Part shown: positions 8,461 to 17,473 of the stretch, in pieces
Numbering within the stretch: the first letter of the stretch is position 1
Layout: the number at the start of each line of letters is the position of its first letter
Assembly: GCA_903886975.1 (NCBI GenBank)
Contig: CAISOB010000040.1
Location: forward strand, 1-34,226
DNA: 34,226 nucleotides
Reading direction: 5' to 3'
Source: an uncultured beta proteobacterium
Lineage (GTDB): Bacteria > Pseudomonadota > Gammaproteobacteria > Burkholderiales > Rhodocyclaceae
The notes under the pieces: model-generated
The model's database searches: none
Told to the model about the DNA's origin: nothing
What the model saw: the letters and a program-made list of their open reading frames with translations, nothing else
Program-made: the position numbers and the translations under genes

Positions 8461-9741
8461 ATGCTAAGTTCATGGGGCCAACTGCCGGCAGCGCCAGCGC
8501 GCGACGAACGCTGGTGGGCCGACCGTGCGGCTGCGCTACCGGAAACTGGCAGCACGCTGCTCGCCTACGGCAACGGGCGCAGCTATGGCGACGTGTGTCT
8601 GAACGGCGGTGCGATGCTGCTGCACACGCGCGGCATGGATCGATTCATCGCCTTCGATCCGGCGAGCGGCGTTTTGCGCTGCGAGGCCGGCGTGCTGCTT
8701 TCCGAAATTCTCGAGGTCTTCGTTCCGCTCGGCTGGTTCCTGCCGGTGACGCCGGGAACGCGTTATGTCACGATTGGCGGCGCCGTCGCCAACGATGTAC
8801 ATGGCAAGAACCACCACCGAGCCGGCAGCTTCGGCTGCCATGTGCGTTGCCTCGAACTGCTGCGGTCGGACGGGTCGCGTCGCCTGTGTTCGCCGCAGGA
8901 GAACAGTGACTGGTTCGCCGCGACTATCGGCGGGCTGGGCCTCACGGGTCTTATCACCTGGGTCGAGATCGAACTCAAGCCGATGGCCGGCAGCGCGATC
9001 GCCGTCGAGAACGCGCGCTTTAACGGACTCGACGAGTTCTTCGCGATCAATGCGTCCGCCGAGGCCGGGCACGAATACACGGTGGCCTGGATCGACTGCC
9101 TGGCGGCGACGCCGCGCGGCATCCTGATGGCTGGCGATCACGCCGCGCCGGGCGAGGCGGGCTGTCCGCGCGCGCCTTCGCCTCTGCCGCTGGCGCCCCC
9201 CAGGCTGCCCGTTTCGCTGATCAACGAGTTGTCGCTGCGCGCCTTCAATCAGCTTTATTACCATCGCCGCCTGCCGGCCAACTCGCGCATGCACTACGCG
9301 CCGTACTTCTATCCGCTTGACAGCATCGCGCACTGGAACCGGCTGTATGGGCGCCGGGGTTTCTTTCAGTATCAGTTCGTCTTGCCGCTAGCCGAACGTG
9401 CGGCACTCACCGAGATCCTGCGCGACATCGCCGCGAGCGGCCAGGGCTCGTTCCTTGCGGTGCTGAAGACCTTCGGCGCGGTGCGCAGCCCCGGCCTGCT
9501 CTCTTTCCCGATGCCGGGCGTGACGCTGGCGCTGGATTTTCCGAATCACGGGCGGGCTACATTGGCGCTTTTCGATCGTCTTGACGCTATCGTCGGCGCG
9601 GCCGGCGGGCGCGTCTATGCGGCCAAGGATGCGCGCATGAGCGGCGAATTCTTCCGGCGCAGCAATCCGCGGCTCGACGAATTCACGCCGTATATCGATC
9701 CGAAGTTCTCGTCGGATTTTGCGCGGCGCGTTATGCTGTAA
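8461..9741 (+). CDS. dprE1: DprE1-like FAD-dependent polyprenylphosphoryl-ribose oxidase
   Basis: The 426-residue protein aligns by eye along its length with mycobacterial DprE1, the FAD oxidase that turns decaprenylphosphoryl-ribose into its 2'-keto form. Shared features are the FAD-binding GNGRSYGD near residue 40, PGTRYVTIGGAVANDVHGKNHH (98-119) with GKNHH at 115-119, GGLGLTGLITWVEIEL, HYAPYFYPLDSIAHWNRLYG, QYQFVLP, FGAVRSPGLLSFPMPG and the catalytic-lysine region AAKDAR (Lys389). At the site of M. tuberculosis Cys387, the benzothiazinone target, the sequence reads LALDFP with Ala357. The pairing with a DprE2-like gene supports epimerisation of a lipid-linked ribose to arabinose. Substrate lipid and destination glycan are inferred and untested. 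Confidence 0.88.
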   Translation: MLSSWGQLPAAPARDERWWADRAAALPETGSTLLAYGNGRSYGDVCLNGGAMLLHTRGMDRFIAFDPASGVLRCEAGVLLSEILEVFVPLGWFLPVTPGTRYVTIGGAVANDVHGKNHHRAGSFGCHVRCLELLRSDGSRRLCSPQENSDWFAATIGGLGLTGLITWVEIELKPMAGSAIAVENARFNGLDEFFAINASAEAGHEYTVAWIDCLAATPRGILMAGDHAAPGEAGCPRAPSPLPLAPPRLPVSLINELSLRAFNQLYYHRRLPANSRMHYAPYFYPLDSIAHWNRLYGRRGFFQYQFVLPLAERAALTEILRDIAASGQGSFLAVLKTFGAVRSPGLLSFPMPGVTLALDFPNHGRATLALFDRLDAIVGAAGGRVYAAKDARMSGEFFRRSNPRLDEFTPYIDPKFSSDFARRVML

Positions 9742-9758
9742 CGCGAGACGGAGAGTTG

Positions 9759-10502
9759 ATGGCCATGCAAAGAATATTGATCATCGGTGCAAGCTCGGCG
9801 ATTGCCGAAGCGACGGCGCGGATCTGGGCGGCACGCGGTGCCGAACTGTTTCTGGTCGGCCGCCGCGCCGATCGGCTGGCGGTCATCGCCGCCGACCTGC
9901 GCGTGCGCGGCGCGGCATCGGTCGGCTGCCACCGGCTTGATGCCACGGACATCGACGGGCATGCGGCCATGCTCGACGCGGCGATCGTGGCCATGGGCGG
10001 AATCGATATTGCGCTGATTGCGCACGGTTCCTTGCCCGACCAGAAGGCCTGCGAGGCCTCGGTGGCGATGACCCTCAAGGAAATCGACACCAATGCGCTG
10101 AGTGTGATTGCGCTGGCGACGCGCCTCGCTGAACTTTTCGAAGGGCAGGGCAGCGGGATGCTGGCGGTGATCGGTTCGGTTGCCGGCGACCGTGGCCGGC
10201 AGAGCAACTATATTTATGGCGCGGCCAAGGGCATGATCGGCATCTTCCTGCAAGGCCTGCGCAATCGCCTCGCCAGGCGCAATGTGCAAGTGCTGACCAT
10301 CAAACCTGGTTTTGTCGCTACGCCGATGACGGCTGCATTCAGCAAGAACGCCTTGTGGGCAAGACCCGAGGCCATTGCCCGCGGTATCGTACGGGCCGTC
10401 GATAAGAAAAGCGACGTGGTCTACTTGCCCGGCTTCTGGTGCGCCGTCATGTTGCTCATCCGGCATATACCGGAACGTTTGTTCAAACGACTCGCTCTCT
10501 GA
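9759..10502 (+). CDS. dprE2: DprE2-like short-chain dehydrogenase
   Basis: This 247-residue SDR has a nucleotide-binding GASSAIAEA at the N-terminus, a catalytic Ser in VIGSVAGDRG and the Tyr-x-x-x-Lys pair in YIYGAAKG. The C-terminal LIRHIPERLFKRLAL is strikingly like the end of mycobacterial DprE2, the NADH-dependent enzyme that reduces the 2'-keto intermediate to decaprenylphosphoryl-arabinose. It follows the DprE1-like gene by 17 bases. ATG codons at 9759 and 9765 are both possible; GGAG at 9750-9753 lies 5 or 11 bases upstream, and 9759 is given. The gene ends exactly where the convergent glycine-zipper gene ends, with no intergenic base between the stops. Confidence 0.88.
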   Translation: MAMQRILIIGASSAIAEATARIWAARGAELFLVGRRADRLAVIAADLRVRGAASVGCHRLDATDIDGHAAMLDAAIVAMGGIDIALIAHGSLPDQKACEASVAMTLKEIDTNALSVIALATRLAELFEGQGSGMLAVIGSVAGDRGRQSNYIYGAAKGMIGIFLQGLRNRLARRNVQVLTIKPGFVATPMTAAFSKNALWARPEAIARGIVRAVDKKSDVVYLPGFWCAVMLLIRHIPERLFKRLAL

Positions 10503-10889
10503 TCAGCCGTAGTTGACCGGGTGCCCGGTCAGCCAATGCTTGTCGCGCGCGCGGCCGATGCGCTTGCCCGCGCCGTGCGCCATTGCCGAGGTTAGCGGGC
10601 GGGTCTTCCAAACGAAGCTGCCGCCGAATCCGAGCACGGCGCCGAACAGGCTGCCGGCAATTACGCCGCGGACCGGTTTGCGGTCATCGGTGAGAACGCC
10701 GAAGAGGGCGCCGGCTACGGCGCCCAGTGTTGCCGCCTGCCACGATTCCCGCGCGGCGTCACTGACGATCGCCTGCTGCGTGTCGGACTCCTGCACCGTC
10801 CTGCGACCTTCTTTGGCACCTTGCAGGCCCGATTCGACCAGTTCCTTGCCGTAAGCGAGATTCGTCTTGATCTTTTCGGAAATACTCAT
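10503..10889 (-). CDS. Small glycine-zipper protein of unknown function
   Basis: The 128-residue protein has a polar, charged N-terminal third (MSISEKIKTNLAYGKEL) followed by two Gly/Ala-rich hydrophobic segments, GAVAGALFGVL and GVIAGSLFGAVLGFGGSFVW, spaced like a glycine-zipper hairpin. It lacks a signal peptide but could insert into a membrane. A strong AGGAG sits upstream of the ATG. It is a single-gene unit convergent with the dprE2-like gene and divergent from livK. I do not recognise a named family. Confidence 0.72.
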   Translation of the reverse strand: MSISEKIKTNLAYGKELVESGLQGAKEGRRTVQESDTQQAIVSDAARESWQAATLGAVAGALFGVLTDDRKPVRGVIAGSLFGAVLGFGGSFVWKTRPLTSAMAHGAGKRIGRARDKHWLTGHPVNYG

Positions 10890-11244
10890 TTCGTGATGCT
10901 CCTGTACATAGCCGTGAAAAACGGGTGCCCATTGCGCAATCCATCCGCATCAGCAGGCCGACGGCCGTTACCGGCCGCAGTGCCTGCAAGCGCTTGACCG
11001 ACGTCAGGCTTGACCCGCTACTGCCAATGATAGCGAAAAATCGGCCGCCGCGCTCGAAGGTGTGGTTCTTATTCGGCGGACGGTCACGCAAGCGCAGGGC
11101 CCGGCACCCGACGTCGGCGAAAAAGTGCAGACAAGATCGGCCTGGCGCTGCTGAACGGTTAGAATATGCGCTGTTGTCCGTCGCGCCAAGTAATGCCTTC
11201 TCGTCCGTCGTGGGAATGTCCACCAAAAATCAAGGAGAATGATG
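10890..11244. other. 355-base intergenic region upstream of livK
   Basis: No gene is supported here. Small elements visible are a perfect hairpin CGGCCG-TTAC-CGGCCG (10962-10977), a direct repeat GCTTGACC at 10992-10999 and 11008-11015 that could be an operator or an upstream half-site, and TTAGAATAT near 11159-11167 as a tentative -10 for livK. Regulation by Lrp or another factor is plausible for a liv operon but no site can be assigned from sequence alone. Confidence 0.4.
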
Positions 11245-12336
11245 ATGCGCAAAAATATCCTGCTGGCCGGGCTCAGCTTGCTGGCCTGTACCGCCGCCTA
11301 CGCCGACCACCTGGTGGCCATTGCCGGGCCGATGACCGGCCAGTACGCCTCGGCCGGCGACCAGATCCGCAAGGGCGCCGAAATGGCCATTGCCGACATC
11401 AACGCCAAGGGCGGTGTGCTCGGGCAGATGCTCAAACTGGAAGTCGGCGATGACGCCTGCGATCCGAAACAGGCGGTGTCGGTGGCCAACGCCATGGTCA
11501 ACAAGAAGATCGTCTTCATGCACGGCCACTGGTGCTCGAGCTCGACGATTCCGGCATCCGACGTCTACAACGAATCGCAGATCCTGATGGCGACCGTGTC
11601 GACCAACCCGCAGGTCACCGAGCGCGGCCTCAAGAACATCTTCCGCATCATGGGTCGCGACGACCAGCAGGGCCTGGTCGCCGGCAGTTACGTCGCCGAT
11701 CATTTCAAGGGCAAGAAGATCGCCGTGGTCGACGATAAGAGCGCCTACGGCAAGGGCCTGGCTGACGAAATGGCCAAGGCCATCGAAGCCAAGAAGGTCA
11801 AGCTCGCGCTGCGCGAGTCGATCACCGCCGGCGAGAAGGATTATTCCGGACTGGTCAGCAAGCTCAAATCGGCGGGCGTCGAGGTCATGGCATTCGGCGG
11901 CTACCATACCGAGGTGGCGCTGATCCTGCGCCAGGCGCAGCAAGCCGGCCTCAAGCTGACGGTGATGGGCGGCGATACGATGACCAATTCGGAACTCGTC
12001 ACGGCAGCGGGTGCGGCGTCCGACAACGTGCTGTTTACGTTCTCGCCTGATCCGCGCAAGAATCCGGCCGCTGCCGATATCGTCAAGCGCTTCCGCGATG
12101 CCAAGGTCGAGCCCGAGGGCTATGTGATGTACGCCTACGCGGCGATGCAGCTCTTCGCCCAGACCGCCGAGAAGGCCAAGAGCACGAAGTATGCGGACCT
12201 CGAGAAGACCATGCGCGCCGGCAGTTTCGATACGGTGATCGGCAAGCTCACCTTCGACGCCAAGGGCGACAACAAGCTGCCCGGCTTCATGGTCTATCGC
12301 TGGACCGGTGGCAAGTACGATTACGTCGCCAAGTAA
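11245..12336 (+). CDS. livK: Branched-chain amino acid ABC transporter, substrate-binding protein
   Basis: This periplasmic receptor captures leucine/isoleucine/valine or related ligands and delivers them to LivHM. Three consecutive ATG codons occur (11239, 11242, 11245). The third is chosen because AAGGAG at 11232-11237 then lies 7 bases upstream. This gives 363 residues with a signal peptide MRKNILLAGLSLLACTAAYA cut before DHL. Family marks are IAGPMTGQYASAGDQIRKGA, INAKGGVLGQ, DDACDPKQAV and the GHWCSSST strand; the two Cys residues probably form the disulfide usual in LivK/LivJ. It is separated from livH by a strong hairpin, consistent with a higher level of the binding protein than of the permease. 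Exact ligand specificity cannot be read. Confidence 0.93.
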   Translation: MRKNILLAGLSLLACTAAYADHLVAIAGPMTGQYASAGDQIRKGAEMAIADINAKGGVLGQMLKLEVGDDACDPKQAVSVANAMVNKKIVFMHGHWCSSSTIPASDVYNESQILMATVSTNPQVTERGLKNIFRIMGRDDQQGLVAGSYVADHFKGKKIAVVDDKSAYGKGLADEMAKAIEAKKVKLALRESITAGEKDYSGLVSKLKSAGVEVMAFGGYHTEVALILRQAQQAGLKLTVMGGDTMTNSELVTAAGAASDNVLFTFSPDPRKNPAAADIVKRFRDAKVEPEGYVMYAYAAMQLFAQTAEKAKSTKYADLEKTMRAGSFDTVIGKLTFDAKGDNKLPGFMVYRWTGGKYDYVAK

Positions 12337-12341
12337 ACGCC

Positions 12342-12371
12342 AGTCGCGCCGGAATGCGTTCCGGCGCGACT
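12342..12371 (+). terminator. Strong hairpin after livK
   Basis: A perfect 13-bp stem AGTCGCGCCGGAA / TTCCGGCGCGACT closes a TGCG loop and is followed by GCGCACAAAAAATAAAC on the plus strand. There is no T-run, so it is more likely an mRNA-stabilising or partial attenuating hairpin between livK and livH than a full terminator. It is centred 20 bases after the livK stop. Confidence 0.6.
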
Positions 12372-12440
12372 GCGCACAAAAAATAAACAAATACGCATCA
12401 CGCTGCATGGCCGCAAGTTATCCCGCCGCACTGTATTGAC

Positions 12441-12509
12441 TCGTCATTCCGGGCTCGACCCGGAATCCAGTGGAGCACCTCTGGATTCCGGCTTGCGCCG
12501 GAATGACGA
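12441..12509. repeat. REP-like dispersed palindromic repeat, copy 1
   Basis: The block begins TCGTCATTCCGG and ends CCGGAATGACGA (12498-12509), a 12-bp outer stem. Nested inside are CCGGGctcgaCCCGG, the pair CCGGAATCCAG/CTGGATTCCGG (12460-12470 and 12481-12491) and CCGGC-TTGC-GCCGG. This is the widespread 'CGTCATTCCGG' intergenic repeat of proteobacteria. It lies in the livK-livH gap; a divergent second copy is at 25101-25194. Confidence 0.75.
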
Positions 12510-12569
12510 AGTGGTTTTGAAGCGGCGCGGCGTACGGCAATCGGCAAGACAAGGTAGCGAAGGAGGGGC

Positions 12570-13484
12570 ATGGCCCTGGCATTGCAGCAACTGATCAACG
12601 GGCTGACCCTTGGTGCCGTCTATGGCCTGATCGCGATCGGCTACACGATGGTGTACGGCATCATCGGCATGATCAATTTCGCACACGGCGACATCTACAT
12701 GGTCAGCGCCTTCATCGCGGTGACCGGTTTCACGCTGCTTGCCGCGCTCGGCGTCAGTTCGGTGCCGCTCGCGCTGCTCGTCGTGCTGGTCGTGTCGGTG
12801 CTGTTTACTTCGGTTTACGGCTGGGCGGTCGAGCGCACCGCTTATCGTCCGCTGCGCGGATCGACCCGTCTCGCGCCGCTGATATCGGCGATCGGCATGT
12901 CGATCTTCCTGCAGAACATGGTGCAGCTGACGCAGGGCGCCCGCGTCAAGCCGATCGCGCCGGTCCTGATCGGGGGCTTTGACTTGCTGACCATCGACGA
13001 CTTCACGGTGCACCTCGCCTATTCGCAGGTCCTGATCATTCTCGTCACCGTCGCTCTGATGCTCGCCTTCACCTTCGTCATCAACCGGACTTCCTTCGGC
13101 CGCCAGCAGCGCGCCTGCGAGCAGGACCGGACGATGACGGCGCTGCTCGGCATCGACGTCGACCGGACGATCTCCTTCACCTTCATGCTCGGCGCCATGC
13201 TGGCCGCGGTCGCCGGCGTGCTGGTGACGGTCTACTACGGCGTCGTCGATTTCTACATCGGCTTCGTCGTCGGCATCAAGGCCTTCACCGCGGCCGTGTT
13301 CGGCGGCATCGGCTCCTTGCCCGGCGCGATGCTCGGTGCCATTCTGAACGGCCTGATCGAGGCCTTCTGGGTCGCTTATCTGCCGCCCGAATACAAGGAT
13401 GTCGCGACCTTCGCCATTCTGATCCTGGTGCTGATGTTCCGCCCGTCGGGGCTGCTCGGCCGCCCGGAAGTGGAGAAGGTCTGA
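12570..13484 (+). CDS. livH: Branched-chain amino acid ABC permease LivH
   Basis: The 304-residue inner-membrane protein forms half of the transmembrane channel of the liv transporter. Hallmarks are the start LQQLINGLTLGAVYGLIAIG, YGIIGMINFAHGDIYM, LRGSTRLAPLISAIGMS and the late GIGSLPGAMLGAILNGLIE. About eight hydrophobic segments can be seen. The ATG is preceded by AGGAGGGG (12561-12568). Its stop shares one base with the livM ATG (TGATG), so LivH and LivM are made together in equal amounts. Confidence 0.96.
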   Translation: MALALQQLINGLTLGAVYGLIAIGYTMVYGIIGMINFAHGDIYMVSAFIAVTGFTLLAALGVSSVPLALLVVLVVSVLFTSVYGWAVERTAYRPLRGSTRLAPLISAIGMSIFLQNMVQLTQGARVKPIAPVLIGGFDLLTIDDFTVHLAYSQVLIILVTVALMLAFTFVINRTSFGRQQRACEQDRTMTALLGIDVDRTISFTFMLGAMLAAVAGVLVTVYYGVVDFYIGFVVGIKAFTAAVFGGIGSLPGAMLGAILNGLIEAFWVAYLPPEYKDVATFAILILVLMFRPSGLLGRPEVEKV

Positions 13485-14779
13485 TGCGCGTCGTTGTCGC
13501 GCAGCATGCCCCGTCATTGCGCGAGCGCCTGAAGGACGCGGCGGCCGTCGCCTGCGTCGCGCTCCTGCTCGGCGTCCCGATGATCGGCCTGACCACCGTC
13601 GACCAGGGCGGCGCCTTGCACGTCGCGACGCGCTGGCCGGTACTCGCGATTTTCGTCACGCTGTGTTTCATCGGTCGGCTACTCGCGCGTTTCGGCCTCG
13701 ACCGCCTGCAACTGCGGCGGCGTTCGCGGCCGGCTGCCGTCAGCGCGCTGCGCGGCACCGGCGCGCTGACGGCGTGGGTCGGCTGGAGCTGTCTGGGCGT
13801 CGCGCTCGCGCTGCCGGTCATCTTTTCGGACAACCGCTACGTCGTCGATACGGCGACGACGGTGCTGATCTACGTGATGCTCGGCTGGGGACTCAACGTC
13901 GTCGTCGGACTGGCTGGCCTGCTCAACCTCGGTTACGCGGCCTTCTACGCTGTCGGTGCGTACGCCTACGCGCTGCTTTCGACCCAGTTCGGCTGGGGTT
14001 TCTGGCAGGCGCTGCCGGTTGCCGGCGCGTTCGCAGCGGGTTTCGGCCTGCTGCTCGGCTGGCCGACCCTGCGTCTGCGCGGCGATTATCTCGCCATCGT
14101 GACGCTCGGTTTCGGCGAGATCACTCGCGTCATCCTGATCAACTGGACCGACCTGTCCAATGGTCCGAACGGCATCGCATCGATCCCGCGCCCGACTTTT
14201 TTCGGCCTGCCGTTCAAGCCTGATGGTGATACGCCGACTTTCGCCTCCTTCTTCGGCATCGAGTTCTCGCCGCTGCACCGGATCATCTTTCTCTACTACC
14301 TGATCCTGGCGCTCGCCATGCTCACCAACCTCTTCGTGTCGCGCCTGCGCAAGCTGCCGGTCGGCCGCGCCTGGGAAGCCATCCGCGAGGACGAGATCGC
14401 CTGCCAGGCGCTCGGCATCAATGTGACCAACGTCAAGCTCTCGGCGTTTGCCATCAGCGCGATGCTCGGCGGCTGCGCCGGCGTCTTCTTCGCCGCCCGG
14501 CAGGGTTTTATCTCGCCCGAATCATTTACTTTCAACGAGTCGGCGATCGTCCTGGCGATCGTCGTCCTCGGCGGCACCGGCAGCCAGCTCGGCGTCGTCC
14601 TCGCCTCGCTGGTGCTCGTGCTGCTGCCCGAACTCGGGCGCGATTTCGCCGATTACCGGATGCTGCTTTTCGGCGCGGCGATGATCCTGATCATGATCTG
14701 GCGTCCGGGCGGCATCCTCGCCAAGCGCGAGCCGACCCTGCGCTACCGCGCGCTGTCGCGCGACGGAGGCGGCCCATGA
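13484..14779 (+). CDS. livM: Branched-chain amino acid ABC permease LivM
   Basis: This 431-residue permease is the partner of LivH. An N-terminal extension of about 115 residues holds additional hydrophobic segments, as in E. coli LivM (425 residues), before the core begins with VLIYVMLGWGLNVVVGLAGL and LGYAAFYAVGAYAYALL. LRGDYLAIVTLGFGEITR, GRAWEAIREDEIACQALGIN and the closing LLFGAAMILIMIWRPGGI are family signatures; the EAIREDE segment contacts the ATPase. The stop overlaps livG as ATGA. Confidence 0.96.
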   Translation: MRVVVAQHAPSLRERLKDAAAVACVALLLGVPMIGLTTVDQGGALHVATRWPVLAIFVTLCFIGRLLARFGLDRLQLRRRSRPAAVSALRGTGALTAWVGWSCLGVALALPVIFSDNRYVVDTATTVLIYVMLGWGLNVVVGLAGLLNLGYAAFYAVGAYAYALLSTQFGWGFWQALPVAGAFAAGFGLLLGWPTLRLRGDYLAIVTLGFGEITRVILINWTDLSNGPNGIASIPRPTFFGLPFKPDGDTPTFASFFGIEFSPLHRIIFLYYLILALAMLTNLFVSRLRKLPVGRAWEAIREDEIACQALGINVTNVKLSAFAISAMLGGCAGVFFAARQGFISPESFTFNESAIVLAIVVLGGTGSQLGVVLASLVLVLLPELGRDFADYRMLLFGAAMILIMIWRPGGILAKREPTLRYRALSRDGGGP

Positions 14780-15611
14780 ACGCGCCGCTACTGCGCATCG
14801 AAAACCTCAGCATGCGCTTCGGCGGCCTGACGGCCATCGACGATCTTTCCCTCGACGTTCATGACGCTCGCATCACGGCCGTGATCGGCCCGAACGGCGC
14901 CGGCAAGACGACGCTGTTCAACTGTCTGACCGGTTTCTACCGGCCGAGCAGCGGCCGCGTCAGCCTCGCCCACCCGCGGCGTGGTCTGCTGCAACTCGAG
15001 GAACTCGACAGCCATCAGGTGGCGAGCCGGGCGCAGGTGGTGCGCACTTTCCAGAACGTTCGCCTGTTCCCGAAAATGACCGTGCTCGAAAATCTGATCG
15101 TCGCGCAGCACCAGCGCCTGCAGCAGGCCTCGTGCTTCACGCTGGCCGGCCTGTTCGGGCTGCCCGCCTACCGGCGCGCCGAAGCGCAGGCAATCGCCGT
15201 CGCCGTCGACAGGTTAACGCGACTGAAGCTGATCGATCGCGCCGACGCGGTCGCCGGTGATCTGCCCTACGGCATGCAGCGGCGCGTCGAGATCGCCCGG
15301 GCGCTGTGCGTCGATCCGATCCTGCTTTGTCTCGACGAGCCGGCGGCCGGACTCAACCCGCGCGAATCGGCCGAACTCAACGCGCTGCTCCAGTCGCTCT
15401 CGGGGGAGGAGGGCCTCGCCATCCTGCTGATCGAACACGACATGAGCGTGGTGATGAACGTCTCCGACCACATTTGCGTCCTCAACTACGGCTGCAAGAT
15501 CGCCGAAGGCACGCCCGAGCAGATGCGCAGCGACGCGAAAGTCATCAAGGCCTATCTCGGCGAGGACGATGAGGGCGAGCAGCCCGGCGAATTCTCCGGA
15601 GCGCCGTCGCA

Positions 15612-15615
<4 letters not shown>
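14776..15615 (+). CDS. livG: Branched-chain amino acid ABC transporter ATPase LivG
   Basis: One of two different ATPases that power the liv transporter from the cytoplasmic side. The 279-residue protein shows Walker A GPNGAGKT (38-45), a Q-loop near RTFQNVRLFP, the LivG-type variant ABC signature DLPYGMQRRVEIARAL in place of LSGGQ, Walker B LLCLDEPAAGLNP and the switch His in LIEHDMS. It overlaps livM and livF by 4 bases each. Confidence 0.96.
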
Positions 15616-16331
<716 letters not shown>

Positions 16332-16348
16332 GCGCCCTTTCCGGCATC

Positions 16349-17251
16349 ATGCCCGACCGCTCATCCCCGCCGCGCTGGCTGCCATTCGTCGTTCTCGGCG
16401 GCGGGCTGCTGGCGATTTCCTTTGGCGCGATTCTCGCCCGCCTGGCGCAGGGCTACGGTCTGCCCTCGCTGGCCATCGCCGCGCTGCGCCTCGGGCTCGC
16501 GGCGCTGATCATCACGCCGTTCGCCCTCTGGCGTTCGCGGCGGACGCTCGCCGCGCTGAACCGGCGACAGGCGCTGCTGACGCTGGGTGCGGGTTTCTTT
16601 CTCGCCCTGCACTTTGCCACCTGGATCAGCTCGCTCGCCTATACCTCGGTGGCGAGCAGCACGGCGCTGGTGACCACCAACCTGCTGTGGGTCGGCATCG
16701 CCTCCTTCCTGCTGTTCGGCGACAAGCCGTGCCGCCTGACGCTGATCGGCACCGGCATCGCACTCTCCGGCAGCCTGCTGATCTTCTGGAGCGACAGCAG
16801 CAACGCCGCGCCGGGCAGCAATCCGCTGCTCGGCAATTTGCTGGCGCTCGCCGGCAGCTGGTGCTTCTCGGCCTATCTGCTGCTCGGCCGTCGCCTGCGC
16901 GCCGACCTGCCGCTGCCGGCTTACGTCTGGCTTGCCTACGGCATGGCCGCGCTGTTTCTGCTGGCGGCCTGCGGCGGCGCCGGCGTACCGCTTGCCGGCT
17001 ACAGCGCCCCGGCCTATCTGGTCGCGCTCGGCATGGCGCTCGGCCCGCAACTGCTCGGCCACACGGCTTACAACTGGTCGCTCAAACACGTCTCGACGGT
17101 GTTCGTCGCCGTCGTCACGCTCGGCGAGCCGGTCGGTAGCGCCGCGCTGGCTTGGCTCATCTTCGGCGAATCGTTCGCGCCATTGCAAGCGACGGGCTTC
17201 GTGTTGCTGCTCGGCGGCATCTACCTCGCGGCGCGCGGCGAAGGCGGCTAG
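16349..17251 (+). CDS. EamA/DMT-family transporter
   Basis: The 300-residue protein has ten hydrophobic segments in two repeated EamA halves, as in drug/metabolite exporters (e.g. RhaT/YdcZ-like families). Each half ends in the typical pattern: VASSTALVTTNLLWVGIASFLLFGD in the first, and VSTVFVAVVTLGEPVGSAALAWLIFGE in the second. The ATG at 16349 lies 17 bases after livF. An in-frame open stretch reaching back to 15569 only re-reads livG/livF and is not coding. Co-transcription with the liv genes could hint at amino acid export, but substrate cannot be inferred from family membership. Confidence 0.88.
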   Translation: MPDRSSPPRWLPFVVLGGGLLAISFGAILARLAQGYGLPSLAIAALRLGLAALIITPFALWRSRRTLAALNRRQALLTLGAGFFLALHFATWISSLAYTSVASSTALVTTNLLWVGIASFLLFGDKPCRLTLIGTGIALSGSLLIFWSDSSNAAPGSNPLLGNLLALAGSWCFSAYLLLGRRLRADLPLPAYVWLAYGMAALFLLAACGGAGVPLAGYSAPAYLVALGMALGPQLLGHTAYNWSLKHVSTVFVAVVTLGEPVGSAALAWLIFGESFAPLQATGFVLLLGGIYLAARGEGG

Positions 17252-17473
17252 CCCGCACACCGGCATTTCGCGGCCGCCCGGGCAATGCGCCCGGCATCAC
17301 GATACCCGGCGCCGGAACACGCATCGTCCCGGCCACTTATGCTAAGCTGTTGCCGGGTTCTTCCTTGCGTCGCTGTGTCCGAGAGATGACCCGCAGCACC
17401 GCGTTGCGGGCTTGCCGTTGCGTCTCGAAAGCCTGGCGATCAAAAAATCAAATCGTGGGGAGAGTTTGCAACC

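Noticed and set aside
12444..13517. 357-codon frame antisense to livH
   Set aside because: Composition rich in Asp, His, Glu and Arg is typical of the reverse of a membrane-protein gene; no family motif.
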